Assembly: GCF_035582795.1 (NCBI RefSeq)
Contig: NC_134367.1
Span: forward strand, 106,626,062-106,690,061
Length of the DNA stretch: 64,000 nt
Direction of reading: 5' to 3'
From: Mycteria americana
Lineage: Eukaryota; Chordata; Aves; Ciconiiformes; Ciconiidae
A program made the position numbers and the translations under genes. Shown here piece after piece: positions 50,112 through 63,777 of the stretch (positions are counted from its first letter, which is position 1; every line of letters starts with the position of its first letter). The notes under the pieces are model-generated. The model saw only the letters and a program-made list of their open reading frames with translations, did no database searches and was not told the DNA's origin.

Positions 50112-51230
50112 GTAGGCTTCATCTGGGAGAAAAAATGCATACAAGATACCTTTGCAGTATAATTACTGTCTGTTAATGTGCCTGCTCTTCAGAACAGCCG
50201 TGATCCAAGTGCCTGGGTTTTTTTGAGACTTCTTAGGAAGGGAGCAAGTGGCTTTTAGCCTGTTTTCCCTGTCTTTTGAATATCAAGGTACAAAACACTA
50301 GAAGCTCTTCTGATACGACATCAAGCCTTGTGTACAAATAACTTGTTTTAGCTGTGTGTTTAAGAAAAGAATATGAAAAATTGGATTTTTATCTTGGATT
50401 TTGTGCCAACCATGAAACAAACTCCTAGATTTTAGTGGGTTGTGACATTTGGAATTTGGCCAATAGTAGTTATCAGCTCTTTAAAATTGTTAAAGGCACG
50501 GGTGCTCTTCATCTTACATGGTGTATTAGACTGTACTACTTGTGTGTACCCATGGTTTTGGGCATTTCAGACTCACTTGCTCTGGTTGATTATGGTATCT
50601 GGAACTGAAGGGCTTTGCTGTACAAGTAAGTACCACAACAGAAAGAAACTAAGGCATATTAAACATTATATGTAGGTTTTTCTTTCCCTAATTCTGTGTG
50701 TGTATTAGGCTGATGTGGCTTTATTGGTGTTACAATGTTTTGGAAGGTATTTTAACACAATCCACTCTTTCCAAATGTGCTCAAGAGAGACACAGTGTAG
50801 TTGGACTCGTCCAACTCTTTATCAGTTCTTTCAACTCACCAAATAGCTCAGGGTTGAAAACAAGTTGCTCAGACATACTCTTTCTCGTATTTCAGAAGCT
50901 GCATGTTTTTGAAGTGTATTTGTGTTCAGGTTTGAACTTTGTACTTGGTAGTGGGTGGAATACTTCTGTTGGCCCAGACTCACAGTAGTTAACTAAGTGC
51001 TTTTCTGTGCCAGGAAGAAATACTTTAATCAGTTGGGAGACAACAGTTTGTCATATGTTTTTTGTTTGTGTGCACTTGGGAAGCATGCTGAAACACTGCC
51101 TGGCATGAAGAGCTCATACAGTTTTCATGCAAGTGTAATATTAAAGTATTTTTTAAATTCTTTGGATAATGAGAACAATTTAGCTTGGTGCTGACACTTT
51201 ATTTCTCCTTAAATAATTCCAGCTTGCTTC

Positions 51231-51283
51231 TTTGGGTGGGGGGGTGTGCGTGTGTGTGGGGTTTTGGTGTGTGGGTGTGTCGT

Positions 51284-51319
<36 letters not shown>
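51231..51319. repeat. G/T-rich microsatellite followed by C35 homopolymer
   Basis: A GGGTGGGGGGG and GTGTGTG-rich stretch (51231-51284) is followed by 35 consecutive C (51285-51319). The true homopolymer length is uncertain because such runs are prone to sequencing and assembly error. Confidence 0.9.
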
Positions 51320-51321
<2 letters not shown>

Positions 51322-54300
51322 AATAGCAGAAGAACCTCGGAGTGATAGCAGTGTCAATTACTATTGTAGTAGGCATTGAATCAATAGCTGAGCAAAAACT
51401 AAGATCTTTTTTCCTTTGTGTCAGATTGTAGCAGGGCAATTTCCTTAATTACTAGGTCAGAAAACATAGATTGCAAATGTTTCTATACTGTAAAAAAAAG
51501 CCTTATTTTGGCAGCATCCGTAACAGCATATTTCCATTAAAGTGCTCTGGAGATGCTTTAGATGCTAGCTGGTTAGTGTCAGTTTTGAGTATTGATTTGG
51601 GTGCTGCTTTCACATTGCTTGTGAACAAAAACTTCAGGTTTTGGAGTTTTTCATTAATATAAGGCTATACTTGTAGGTTTGGGGGTTTTTTGTGTGGGGA
51701 GGGTCATTGGGTTTTTTAGTTGGTTTTTTTGAATAGCCATGTCTGCCTGGGTAGACGACGTCTTCCTTCCCTCCCTTCTTGCATTTGCTTCAGTGACTCT
51801 CCATTCAGTATTGAACCAAACTCTTTAATAACTCCTTTTGAAGCTGTTCTTAATCTGCCTTATTTTCTCTTGAGAACATACCTTACCCATTTAGCAGGCT
51901 CCTGTCCTCGTAGTTGTTGATGCTTGAGGTTGAGGCCAAAATCTGATCTTCAGTCTCCTCCTCAGAAGTACACAAACATTTAGCCATTGAACAGTACTGC
52001 TGGCCTCCGCTGTCATATCTCTGCTTCTTTGTCTTTGAGTGTTTTTCACAGTGTAGTAAGCAAGGATGAGGCTTTTGGGTGGTGAATTCCTTGCAGTAGG
52101 AGTTTGGTGGATTGTTTGTGTCACCTGAAAGCTTTTGTTTGTTTGTTCTGTGTTCTTTTTTTGGTAGCAGCCTGCTTTGTTTTTAGCAAGTGAGAATATG
52201 GTGTGTATTTCATTTTTAAAAAAGAGGGGGGGAAATACATTTATTTATCTCAATAAAAACAATGGAATAGATGCCAATCCCAAACTCCAGGCACTCTGCC
52301 ATCAATTAAAATGCAGTCCAGAACAATAAAACCACTACCCCACCCACATAAAACAAGCAGTCAGCAAGAAGAATAGCAGAATAAAGTTTTCCCCGTGAAA
52401 GCAAACCTTTCTTGACTTGTGCTATGAAAGGAGACTTGACTATATTTGTGAGAATGGGCAAATGCTTTTTCTTACTCTGCAGTAGTTTTTGAATGCAAGA
52501 TTTGCTGCCACATTTTTGAAAGTTTGGTGGTTTCTTCCAAATGTCAGGGGTTGTTGAAGAAACCCCTTATAAAGCTCTGTTGTGGTTGACTACTTAGTCA
52601 GGTATATGTATGCATGAGAAAAATAAATTAAATGCTCTGTAAAGGCCCATCTGTAGCAGTGGGATTTCACGGTAGCACAACCACTTAAAGTTTGTTCTCT
52701 ATTTCCATCAGCTTCATGCATTGATGGGAAGGACAGGTAACCTGTGCCCTGTGAGAATGTCATTTATAGTCTTGTATACTTTTAGCCATTGGCCTAAATA
52801 TTACTTCGTGTGCACTCACCCAACGTAGCTCTGATAAAAAGACCGTAAGGCTGTGAAAATTTTCCTGTGCCATGTGAAACTGTAGCCCTTCTTGGAGTTT
52901 TGTGTGCCCAGATGGGAGTAATTACTTTTCTGCGCTGGAGCCAAAAGCTTTGCCTTTTATATCATTAGCTGTTTATCAAGGTATTTCTTAATCCTTGCTG
53001 AGCCAGCTGACTTGTGTAATATTTTTGCCCTGTTTCTTTCAAGGTGCTGTACATGATGCTTGCCTCTGGGTAAGATCATCTAATTTCCCTCCCCTCACCA
53101 CCTTATCTGAAAGACTTGGAATGTGGGAGAAAAATGTAATAATTTTCTTTTTTTAAAAAAATCCCACTTGTTTGTCATTTGGATGTTTTTTTTAAGTTTT
53201 GGGGTGGTTCTTTTTGGGAAGCTTTTATTGGGAGATATGAGAGCTTTCAATCTTGTTCAACACAATCCTTATAGACCAGATTTTCATTTCAGTATGTCGG
53301 TTGTATCTTGCAGATTCCCACCTGTAAGATACTATAAGAAACATTATTAAACTACACGTTTTAAAAAGGTACATATCAGAGATGCTGTCTTTCCAGCCGT
53401 AGAGGCTGAAGTCATCTTTATGTCTATAGAACAAATACAGAAGTAGGTAGCAGCAGTAAAGGATTTCTTGCAGGAATCCTTTCTTTTTTTTTGGTCCTTA
53501 ATAAATTTCTGGGTGCTCTTAGGATTATGGATTAGGGAAGTACCTTTGCTTCCAGGGTTGAGTGAAGTTTCTGATCTCTTAAGAGTTGCACAGACATGTT
53601 GGCTGATATAGTGAATTACATGAGGTCTTGAAATCTTAATTGTAAGAAAACAAAGAAATTCAGAACTAACAGTCCCAAAGCAGCCTCAACTCTTTTCCCT
53701 TGCTGCATGTCGGTTACAACAGGGTAAGTCAGTACCAGAAGTTCTCGTCGACTTTTCACCTGTCATTTGTGCTACTCCCTGTAAAGCATTACTGGTGGTA
53801 AAACACTTTCTAGTGACATACAAATAACTGGCATGAAAACTACAAATATTCTTTGTGACAAGCATAACCTGCACTCATCAACCTTTAATTTTGAATTAGG
53901 CCTTTGTAGCATGGTTTTCTGAATCACCTATGCTTGCTTCAACTCGTAAGTTTTCTTACACCAGATCTGTTACAGAGGACTTCAGTGGTGGAAGTGAGAG
54001 CAGGATTTCCTGGTCTACTTCAGTAACCATGATCCAAATTCTGCAAGGTAATTTTTCTACATGACTTGGAGGTACAGTTTGCTTCCTGTGTTGTGATGGC
54101 ATCTGGAAAAAATTGGTGTATTGGTCTCAAAATAGTACCTTTTCTAAAATAATTTATTGATGGGAAGGAAGATGAGTGGAGAAGAATACAAGTGCTATTT
54201 CATATCAGCTATTGCTCATATGGGACTTGAAATAAAATGCTTTTCCAGAAAAGTTCCTTCTGGCTGAAGTGTATTTTATAAATGCTCTTAGTGTTTGGAA

Positions 54301-57300
54301 AGTAATTTGTAAACACAGTGATTAGGGTCAGGTTTGCTATAGATTTTTCTTTTGTTCATAAGACTTTTAATGTTCATAAATATTTTAAGCAGTAGTTTGA
54401 AGATTGTTCAAGGACAGGAGGAGTACTGCACTTCTGACTTTGACTGCTGTTCTTGTTGGGACACAAGAAGTGGCATGGGAGCTTTTATTTTTCAAGTTAG
54501 ATGAGGATATAAATGTGCTTTCCAGCTGAAAAGTTAGATCTGTTTGAAACCTGTGAGAGTGACTGCCTTCTTTTTCCTGCAGCTGCGTAAGTACTGGCCA
54601 TGGGCATGTTGTTCTGCTTGTTTCCACAGTGCAGAAATGGGGGGAGGGGAAGATTATTTTCATCCACATACCTTTTTGGAGGGACAGTACTCTCAGCAAT
54701 TGCTTCAACCAGCTGTAGGAAATAGTTTATTTCTGAAGTATGGATGAAGGCACAGATGACTTCTAGAAATTTGGTAAGGTGTATCAACACCTCTTTTAAT
54801 CTTAAGAGGAAACTTTTTTTCTTAGGTGATAATGACATTGCAGAGTAGCAGAAGTTTATTACTACAGCTGTTGTGCGCTGGTTTTACAGAATTAATTGAA
54901 GGAGTAACCAGGCATGCATGTATTCCAGCAGATTTGAGGGGGCAGCCAAGTATTAATGTAGTTCAGCTGCAGCCAGAGTAGATGTGTTCTCCCAATTTTA
55001 ATAAATGTCTTCCCATCACATGCACAGAAACTTTTAATTTGGATTCCTCTATAAATTGTGCACTTGTATCTGTTTTTCCCAAATGTGTGAGCACTCTCTT
55101 GAAGGTCACCTTGCATGTGTTTGGAGCTGATGCTTTTAATGTAGTTTTTTGGTTTTTTTACCAAAAGGTGGCTGACTACCTAATTGTATGCTGTATTCTA
55201 ATTTTTATCCTTAGGGATAAATACAGTGTAGCCTGCCACCAGTTTGCTGTATCCTAAATTCCTGATGTTCTTTAAGGTAGCGGGTTGTTCTGCAATATTA
55301 GAAGTTGTTTGATGGTGATATTTTTACTTCAAATCTGTTTACAGGAAGATGTATTGACTTACCCAGTTTGGGTCATCAGGAAGGTTAGGGTTTTAAGATG
55401 TACGAGCCTAGTTCCCTATCTGTTGCCATAGCTGGTAACACACATCTGTGTTAACATGGGAATGTAGGTTTTTGTCAATATTTAAATGTGTGTTTGATTG
55501 ACAGATGTCAAGATCTTGGCACTGTGAGTTCAACTGCAGATAAGAGGATTAAGGGCCATTTGATGGCTGTATTTTACTAGGTTCACCCTTTTCTGTGTGT
55601 TTTTATCCTCAGATTTCCCTTTCTGCTCACTTTTTCAGATACTTGATCAGAAGTCAGGAAGGGAAAAAGATTGTGATTTTTGCACTGTGTTTCCACCAAC
55701 CTCTTTTTTTTATCCTCTTCATGTTTTATGCTCCTGAAAAGTTCTTCCCCCTGCACCTGAGGGCCAAGTACACAGCCCAGCGTCCTGGTGCCTAATGTGA
55801 GAGCAGCCCTGACAACTGCTCTCGCAGAAAGACCAGTTCCCTGTTTGTCATCAGGAGTCACGCACAGTCCAGGTTAATGCTGTCTTCTAAGATGCAGATA
55901 ATATGTGATCAGTAAGGACAGATATTTTAAGAGAATTTGGACACTAAATGCCTATTGTGTCTACTTAGGTGATGACCTCAGGTTTAGGGAGGGCAGTCGT
56001 CCAGATGTTTATGACTTGGCCAGATCTGGGAAAATGTTCATGGAGATAGCAAAAGACACATTCCCAGCTCCAAAATACATCCTTAACTGGTTTTTAAGTT
56101 CAAAAAGAATGAATGATGCAAGGTTTTAATGGATGCCTGTAGGAAATTTCTTTCCTCCTTAGAGCTGTAGACAAAATATTTTAAGTTCGTCTTTCTGTGA
56201 AAAGGGCTGAAGTGATTTTAGTTGAAACATCATGAAAGCCTTCAGCATGAGGCAGCTGAAATTTGGCAAATTTTGTAAGTGAATATAAACAGGGACTTGT
56301 GATTGAAATGCCAGGCAATACTGAGACAGCCCCCTCTGTCATACTTGAGACTAAGTTGCTTTGCTATTTGATTATTAGTGCACAGGACACTATGATGGTG
56401 TTCTGTTTTCCCAGAAGATGTTGCAAGGCTTTTTCAGTAAAACTATGTCTAAAACAACCACATTTGAAAAACTTGTGGAATACATCTTCTTTTTGATCTT
56501 CCTGCAAGTATACAAAGCACAAAAAGTCAAATCCTATTAGACTTTTATCTGGTAAATTGAGTTGGAAGCCTTATAAAAGCAGCCCTCCACTTTTGGCTTT
56601 GTTTGTAACTCTTATAGGCAGGGCAATGTACTTAGAGAAAAATATATCTAAGCATTTCATAAAGTTTTATAAAAAAAATGTTCTCTGGGAGTAAGAAAGA
56701 TTGGGTGGAGCATGTCTATCTGAACCAGTTTGTTTCCCCCATCTAAGCATTTTCTATTGGAAATTATCTTGAAAAGTGATTCCCTTACTTTGAAGTTTTA
56801 TTAAGGTATAAAATGTTCTGATTTCCAGAGGGTTGAACTAGCAGATGTGTGTTATAAATGACCTCTATGGGCACCTACTCATCTGTTTATCTTGGTAGAC
56901 TTCAGGAGAGGTGGGTCAAACTGCTTCCAGCTTCCAATGGTTAGAGGGTTGCTGAATTCAGGGTTTTTTTCTGTGGGAAAATCTGGCCAGTTTTTAATGA
57001 GTGTTTCTGAAATCTATTGAAAGCTTAGAAAATACACTTGTTTGTTTGTTTAAACCTACTATCATTACAAATGATACTAAAGCTGTCTTCTTGGAAAGAT
57101 CTGACCTCTTTTCGGTTTGTTGCTGAACCTGGACAGTGTTCTGCATGTGGTCTGTGTTGTTTCTTCTCCACCTGCAGGCATTGGGAAAACCCATACAGAA
57201 ACGTAGAAGGAGATGGAAGGGTCAGAAATGCAGAGAAAAGGGTAGCCAGATGGCTAAGATAAGGGATTGGGATCATGGGCAGTTTACATATTCCCTTTTC

Positions 57301-60300
57301 AGGTTTAAACAGCTTTTAGAAAGCAGCCTGGGAGTGTTGAGGGGTATGGTCTGTTCCTTAATGAGTTTGCCACTCACCCACGACTATGTGAGGGAAATTA
57401 CAGGAATATAAAATCAAAGAAACTTGGATTTGCAGACATTTAGGGTATGTTGCAAAAGCCATTTAAGTAAAAGCAGGGGCAATGAGGGTAGGGAGGTTTA
57501 GCCAGACAAGCTGCTTAGTAGTCATAAAAACTTCAGTATTTCATATTTAGTAATAAAAATACACAAAAGCTAGTTCTTTGTGGTTTTTTTTCCCCCTCCC
57601 CCTCCTGCCTCATAGTTTTTTGGATCCCTATACTTGTTTCAGGGCTTAAATGTAAGTGGAAATCCTGAGTCAGGAAGAGGAGGCTTTTTATTAGTCCCAC
57701 TTCCTCCTCATCAGCTACTCTGCGAGATGATTTCTTAAGTGCTGGAAGTGAAGGACTTTGTCATTACTGTAGCCTTTGTTGTTTGAGACAACCTTTTGGG
57801 ACTCACTCTGTTATGCCTCTTGCTGAATCATAATGAAAAACAGTGGATGATTTCAGCATCATTTGTAGGAAATAATCTGAGTCACATTCAGATTATTCAA
57901 AAATCTGCAAGCTGCTAATTTATCCTATAAAAGGATCAAAAAATAGTCCAAACAGCTGTGGGCCTGCATGTTTCCTTACTGTGCTAACAGGCAAGCTTTT
58001 ATATAAACCTGCAGAAAATTTTAGGTGCCCAGCTGAGATAGTGCATAAGTGTCTTGCATAAATGGGTGACATCTGAGAAAAATCTGTTGTGACTTGAAAA
58101 TGTTTGTCTAAAGTAGACTGTTGAAAGACATTAGTACTCGACTTCTGAGGGATAGCACACTGAAGGCCTTAGTCTTGACCGGATGCTTTTTCCTAGGCAC
58201 TCTTTTGCTGTATCTGCATATTGTGCAGGTACAGCTTGATGGTTTGGGAACTGTGCAACTTGCAACAAGGATGTTGTGGATCTGCATAATGTTTAGGCTG
58301 ATCTTTAAACTCCATCATGTCTTCATTACTGCAGGAAATGCACATTAAGAAATGTAGGACCAGCTGACGGAGAGAAGTGATTTTTATCACTTGTGAGAAG
58401 TTGTGTGGCATTTCTTTCAGGGTTGAAACGCCAAGTGTCTAGAAAAGTTCTTTCTTCCTTTAGTTTGAATCCTATCCAACAGAAAAATTCTCTTTGTTAT
58501 TTTCCTTTTAGGAATAATGATGGAAGCTGGTAGGGAGTCGTCCATGTAAGTTTCCTCTTGGTAATTAACTGATATGCTTTTTGGTGCAAAATGAACAATA
58601 TTTTGCAGACTGGTTAGCTGAGGCTCATCATTAGCTAGTATGAAAAGCTGTTCTTTCTGATGGACAATATTGTCTCTTCCAAGTCAGAATTACAATTCAG
58701 CTACTTTGAATACCATAACTTGCTAGACAAATTTTTGTCCGATAAGCACTGAAAGTATAACATGTTGCTTTAAATACAAAAGTCTTGATCATATGTTGTT
58801 TTCAACCACAGTTCTCATTGCGTCTTTATGTCAAGAATTAATTGATCTATGCTGTGCAGTCTTTGCTCTAAGGATTCTATTGTTCAAGTAGATGAAACAT
58901 GAAAGCTGTGCGGAGACTTATGGATGAAGAAAGGGTAAGAGTAAGAGGTGAATACTGAGGTAGTAGTGGCCAGTATGGTAGGCAGTAATTTCACTGTCAG
59001 TAGTGTAACTGCTGATAAACAGGCATTGCAGATGTGAAGGGAAAAGCATATAGATGAGGATGATGAAGCAGTTTTGTTTTTACAGGAGGAAAAAACAAAC
59101 ATGACTGAAAATGAGTAGTGATGGCATACTGGAAAAGTGTACTGTCTGGAAACTTTCTGTCCTGATGTGTTGCATGATAACCTAATACAGGGAATGTGTT
59201 TATTTTTCTCTTTCCAGATACCTTCTCTGTAATAATTTGCAGTCAACTTTGAGCTAATTTTTATTTGGTACCTACTTAAAAATGCTTACTTGTGGACCTT
59301 TTTTCTTTTCTATGTCAGTGGAATGTTTTGGCGTGACAGTTGGAAAGACAGTGATGTAATTACTTGATATTCATAACATTGTCATTTGCCAGAACATGAG
59401 TTACAGCATATATTCTACAAGGGGAATTGTTAGTATGGGTAAAGGTAACAGTTCATACCTGTGTTGTAACTTAACTATAAGATTGTTTCGTTAGGTGAGG
59501 CTTATTTTCAGGTGAGTTTTTATTTGATGAGTTTCTATTTTCTGTGAGTAGCTCGAGGGTGTAGCATGCCCATGCTGTTCATCCTCTCATTGAAACGTGT
59601 AAAGGGAATCTCGATGCCAGTATGGCCAGACGTTGTCTTGCAGCAGCGTGTGGTAAAATTCCTTGTGCAGCGGAAGGATTTCCGAGACGGCTGCTATCAG
59701 AGATGGAGCACAGCACGGGCTGAGGAGTTCCAGAGCGTCCTGTATGCAGAAGGGCCCTCTGTTACGCTTGAATTCTTAAAATATTTTTGCTTTTTCTGAC
59801 AGGAATACTGATTTATGAGGTTTCTGATGAACTAAGGATGAGGAAATTGCTCTCTCATAAGCTCTTTCTGTGATTCTTCTTTGCAACTGAGCATTTAACG
59901 ATGCTAATGATTTTTCTTCTTTGCTTAAGTCCAGATGAATGCTTGTTTTTAGTAATTCTGTAATTCAGTTCTGACCCCTCTAAGGTTGGGGCATGTTTAA
60001 GCCTCTGCGTGCCAACCCAAAGCATTCCTTCTCATTCACATATCCCCAGTTGTAGTAAACCCTAGAGGAGGATGTGAGGATGGGGAGATTCCTCATGCAG
60101 GTCATTAAGCTCTGGGTGGTCTTCTGGCTGTGCTCAAAAGGAAAATCAGCATTTGTTGTGCTTGTAGTAATAATTCCAGTGCGTTACTTGCAGAGAAGTT
60201 TGAACGGGAACAGCAGGTTTCAAAACACACTGTAAAAAAATTTCATTCTTAGATTTATTTAGTAGAATTGCCAGCGCAGATTCTGGTGTGCGCAAGAGAC

Positions 60301-62232
60301 CTTGTGGTCTGAGTAGATCTCCTGTGCCACTGTTGATATCCGCAGTATAGCGTCACCTCAAATATACCAAGGCAATTTAGTTCAGTTGCTCTAATTTCTA
60401 ATTCAGTGAGAGGATGCAAATGGGTATTGAATGACTCTCACCCTAAGGAATAAATGATTGTGCAGAATTATGCTGCAGCAGAATAGACTTCTGTTGTGCA
60501 GCTTGCATGTTCTGCAAGCTCAAAAATGCTTCCCAAAGTGAGTTGCTGTGAGACTTCAGCTCAGAAGTTCAAGCTAGTAGCAGTACAGGATATATTCTCA
60601 GTTTCCAGATCTGTGGGTTTTTGTCTGTTTGGGATCAGGCGTACATAGGAACCTTTCTTATAGTCAAGATCTCACTGTAATTCAAATTACATAAAGTTGC
60701 AGGCAGCACTGATGATTAAACCCAAGTATCATTTTTCTGTTAAAAATAATTACATTTTGTTTGATGCTTATATTGCTGCTTTAAATACTTCAGCTGCAGT
60801 TTTCTTTATTTCTTCCCAGCCTAGAGGGAACTTATTTTCTTAGCCTGTAAGCTTGGATATTCCTGAAAATGAATTTAGGAGAAATTATTATGCTGGTGTT
60901 CTTTGTTTTCCATTTCCTCTCCCCCCCACTCCCCTTCCTACCAAGTGATTTTTTGTTTGTTTGTTTTTTCAAATTGAGATTCAGCACACCTCAGTGTATG
61001 CCTATGCTGGGTTTTTTTGAGCTAGGTTTAAACCGACTTGCTTGGGGATGGGAAACAGAATAGCAGCAGTCATTCGGAGCAAGATGCAGGCTGGCAGGGA
61101 AGGTAATCGTCAGGTGTATGCGAGAATGCATTTTGGCAGTTACGGTTTTTAACTTCTTTGTCATGACAAAAGCCTCCCTGTATTTTGAGGTCTTAGATGT
61201 TTTTATTGAGCAAAACAGAGGAACCTGGGGAGGCAGTTCAAATTAATTAGACATGTTAGAATTGTTTTCTCAGGGCTTAAAGTTGTTGCTTGAGATATAT
61301 TTATGTTAGAAATTCCTTCCCTGACAGGTACAAATAAACGCTTATAGCATGTGATGGTAAAGAGAGATGCCCCTGCAAGCTCTGGCATTTCATCGTGTAC
61401 ACGGAGCAAAGGCGTGGGAGCCCAGTGTGCTGACTGTAATTCCTAGGTCTGAAAAATGTTAATTTGTTAATACCTTGCAGTTACTGTCTTTGGGACTCAG
61501 GCAGGAGGGGAGTCTCTACGGTGATGTAGGTATGTCTGCTACTTTGCAGATGCAGAAACTGGGGTGAGTTCAAGTGACATGAGCTGGTGGAAGGCAGAGT
61601 AAAATGCTGCCTGTAATCTGTGCACTCTGATTTCAAGACGTACCTTTTAACGCCACTACTCACCAATAAGCATTATGGGACTTTGGTCTGCTTATGCGTA
61701 GCGTTCTGAAAAGCGCTGGCAAACTTTTCTTGCTCTGGTTTTAGGATGTTGCTGTGCCAATAAAGCAATAGATGAAAATGACAACATCCTGTGACTTAGA
61801 CTGAACTTAATTCCCTTAAGCTTTCAAAGGAAGCAGGCTTTGAGCCAAGGCACTCGTTTGCAGACTGGAGCAGCTATGTGCAGTTACAAGTATCCTGCTG
61901 CTGCTTCTGACAACCTCAGGAGTAGAGAGGATCCATCTCCCACCTGAGTAGCAGTGCAGTCTGCCACAACTCCAGTGCTGAGTTTGGCAGGTCTCAGTTG
62001 AAGATACTCACTGTAATGTCATTTACCAAGAGTGAATTACGTAGCTCCAAATTTTTGCAGTGGTAGAGAAATGAACCAAAACGGGGAGACCTCTAACTTG
62101 ATCTGGATCATATAGCTGCTGTTGATGCTGTGGAACTTTCATGGACCAGTTCCTCCAAAAGCATCCAGGAGGCAGTTCCATCCTGGATCCTGCAAGGGAT
62201 GGCTGTTTGTTCTAGATGACAGCCCTAAGCTT

Positions 62233-62250
62233 GGGTGGGTGGGTGGGTGG
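62233..62250 (+). repeat. GGGT tandem repeat / G-quadruplex motif
   Basis: Four GGG runs separated by single T bases, followed by GG. Single-base-loop GGGTGGGTGGGTGGG sequences are known to form very stable parallel quadruplexes. It lies on the coding strand, so it would also occur in the RRP15 intron 4 RNA. Confidence 0.9.
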
Positions 62251-63085
62251 TCGTAATTAGGACTTGGCTAAGAATTTCACTTCATCTTGTCCTGGTGCAG
62301 ATTTTAGAGGGTATGTCTTCAAACCAGAATTAGTTTGGGAAGTATGTCCCCACTGCAGAGCCCTACGTGTGTCAGACGAGCTAATGCTGTGATAGCATAG
62401 GTGTCACACCAAGCAGGCAAGATGGTGCTTGCTTATTTATGTGATCTCTTTTTCAACTGGACTATCAGTCTGTCCCAGCAAATAAGTATCTGCACTAGAG
62501 TTACCACACTGCACGTTTTGGTCTGTCTTATTTCAGCTCATGATAACAAGTGCATCACCATGTACCAGTGACTCCTGAGATATTTAACAAACTGCTGCCT
62601 CTCAGACCTTTTGAAATAGGCTGCCACACCTTCAGGCAAAGAACCAACCCATTGAAATGTATGTATAAAAAAGGGGGAGGGGGAAGCAACACCCGAATTT
62701 TTCACTCCTTGCTTACCAAAGGATCTACTTTATGCAACACTACACACTAATGTTTATATAGCCTGCTTTTTGTTTGGGGATGTTCAAAGGGGACTTCAGT
62801 GTTGTAGTGAAATGTGGGAGATATGGATGAACAGCTGACTGGAAGTTCAAAAGCGGTTGTATAGCATGAAAGCTGGTTTATTTTCTGTGTGCCAAGAATC
62901 AGTTTTGTTTTATTTAGATGAAACCAGATTATGGCATTGAAGTGTATTAACATTCTTACATAAAGCAAGTTGGGAAGTGATGTTACAGTTGAACTAATTG
63001 TTAATTATACAAATAGTCTTGCTGCATATTTTCTTAAGACTCCAGGAATGTTTTGTGATACAATAGATTTGGAGAGTTTTTATTC

Positions 63086-63098
63086 GGGGGGGGGGGGG
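63086..63098 (+). repeat. G13 homopolymer
   Basis: Thirteen consecutive G follow TATTC in RRP15 intron 4. The length may be approximate. Confidence 0.85.
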
Positions 63099-63777
63099 AA
63101 TAGAGCAGTAAATACGTTAGGAATGAAGATACTAAACATGGTTTTCTTCGCTTGGGAGCATGCTTAAAATTGATTAAATATTTGCTTTCAAGCATTTAAT
63201 CTTCATCTTTGAGGCATGGACATGCTACCTCTGTCTTTCTCCTTAGGGCTTGTTGTAAAACTCTATTCAAACCTTTGTGGTGCCTTACATAGTGGGTAAT
63301 AGTATGGAGGATCAGCATCCCTCTTTTGTTGAGGTCCTGCTTTTGTCCTGTTGTTCACTTGACATAGCCAGAAAGAAGGGCTAATGGTTGCTGAATAGTA
63401 GCTTGTGATGAATTTGAGCATTGGGCTTTTCAAACCCTGAGCCTTTCACTGTCATTGCTGACAGTAATCTACTGCTTCTGTGCTGTTTAAAAAAAAAAAC
63501 AAAACAAAAAAATCCCTGTTCTGTGCATCTGGGGGAAAAAAAAAATGGAACCTCTGTTGGTTTTATTATTATTGAAAAAAAAAACCCTGGATTGTTTTGT
63601 AAGGAAGATGGGATTTTTCCATTTAGGTATCTCAAATTTTACTCTGTGGCATGTTCAAACAGTGATTTATAAAAGGTCTGGGATTAAAAAAGAAAGCTTG
63701 GTGACTTTTGTAATCTTTTCAATCTTTCTGTACTCTGCAAAGGTAAACATATAAAACAAGTGAAGTACAGTTAAAAA

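Noticed and set aside
59030..59110. Possible C/D-box snoRNA in intron 4 (ATGATGA then CTGA)
   Set aside because: No terminal stem pairs and no clear antisense guide element; the boxes alone occur often by chance.
61533..61620. MIR-like fragment (TTTGCAGATGCAGAAACTGGGG)
   Set aside because: The match is limited to a short core and the following blocks do not keep the expected order.
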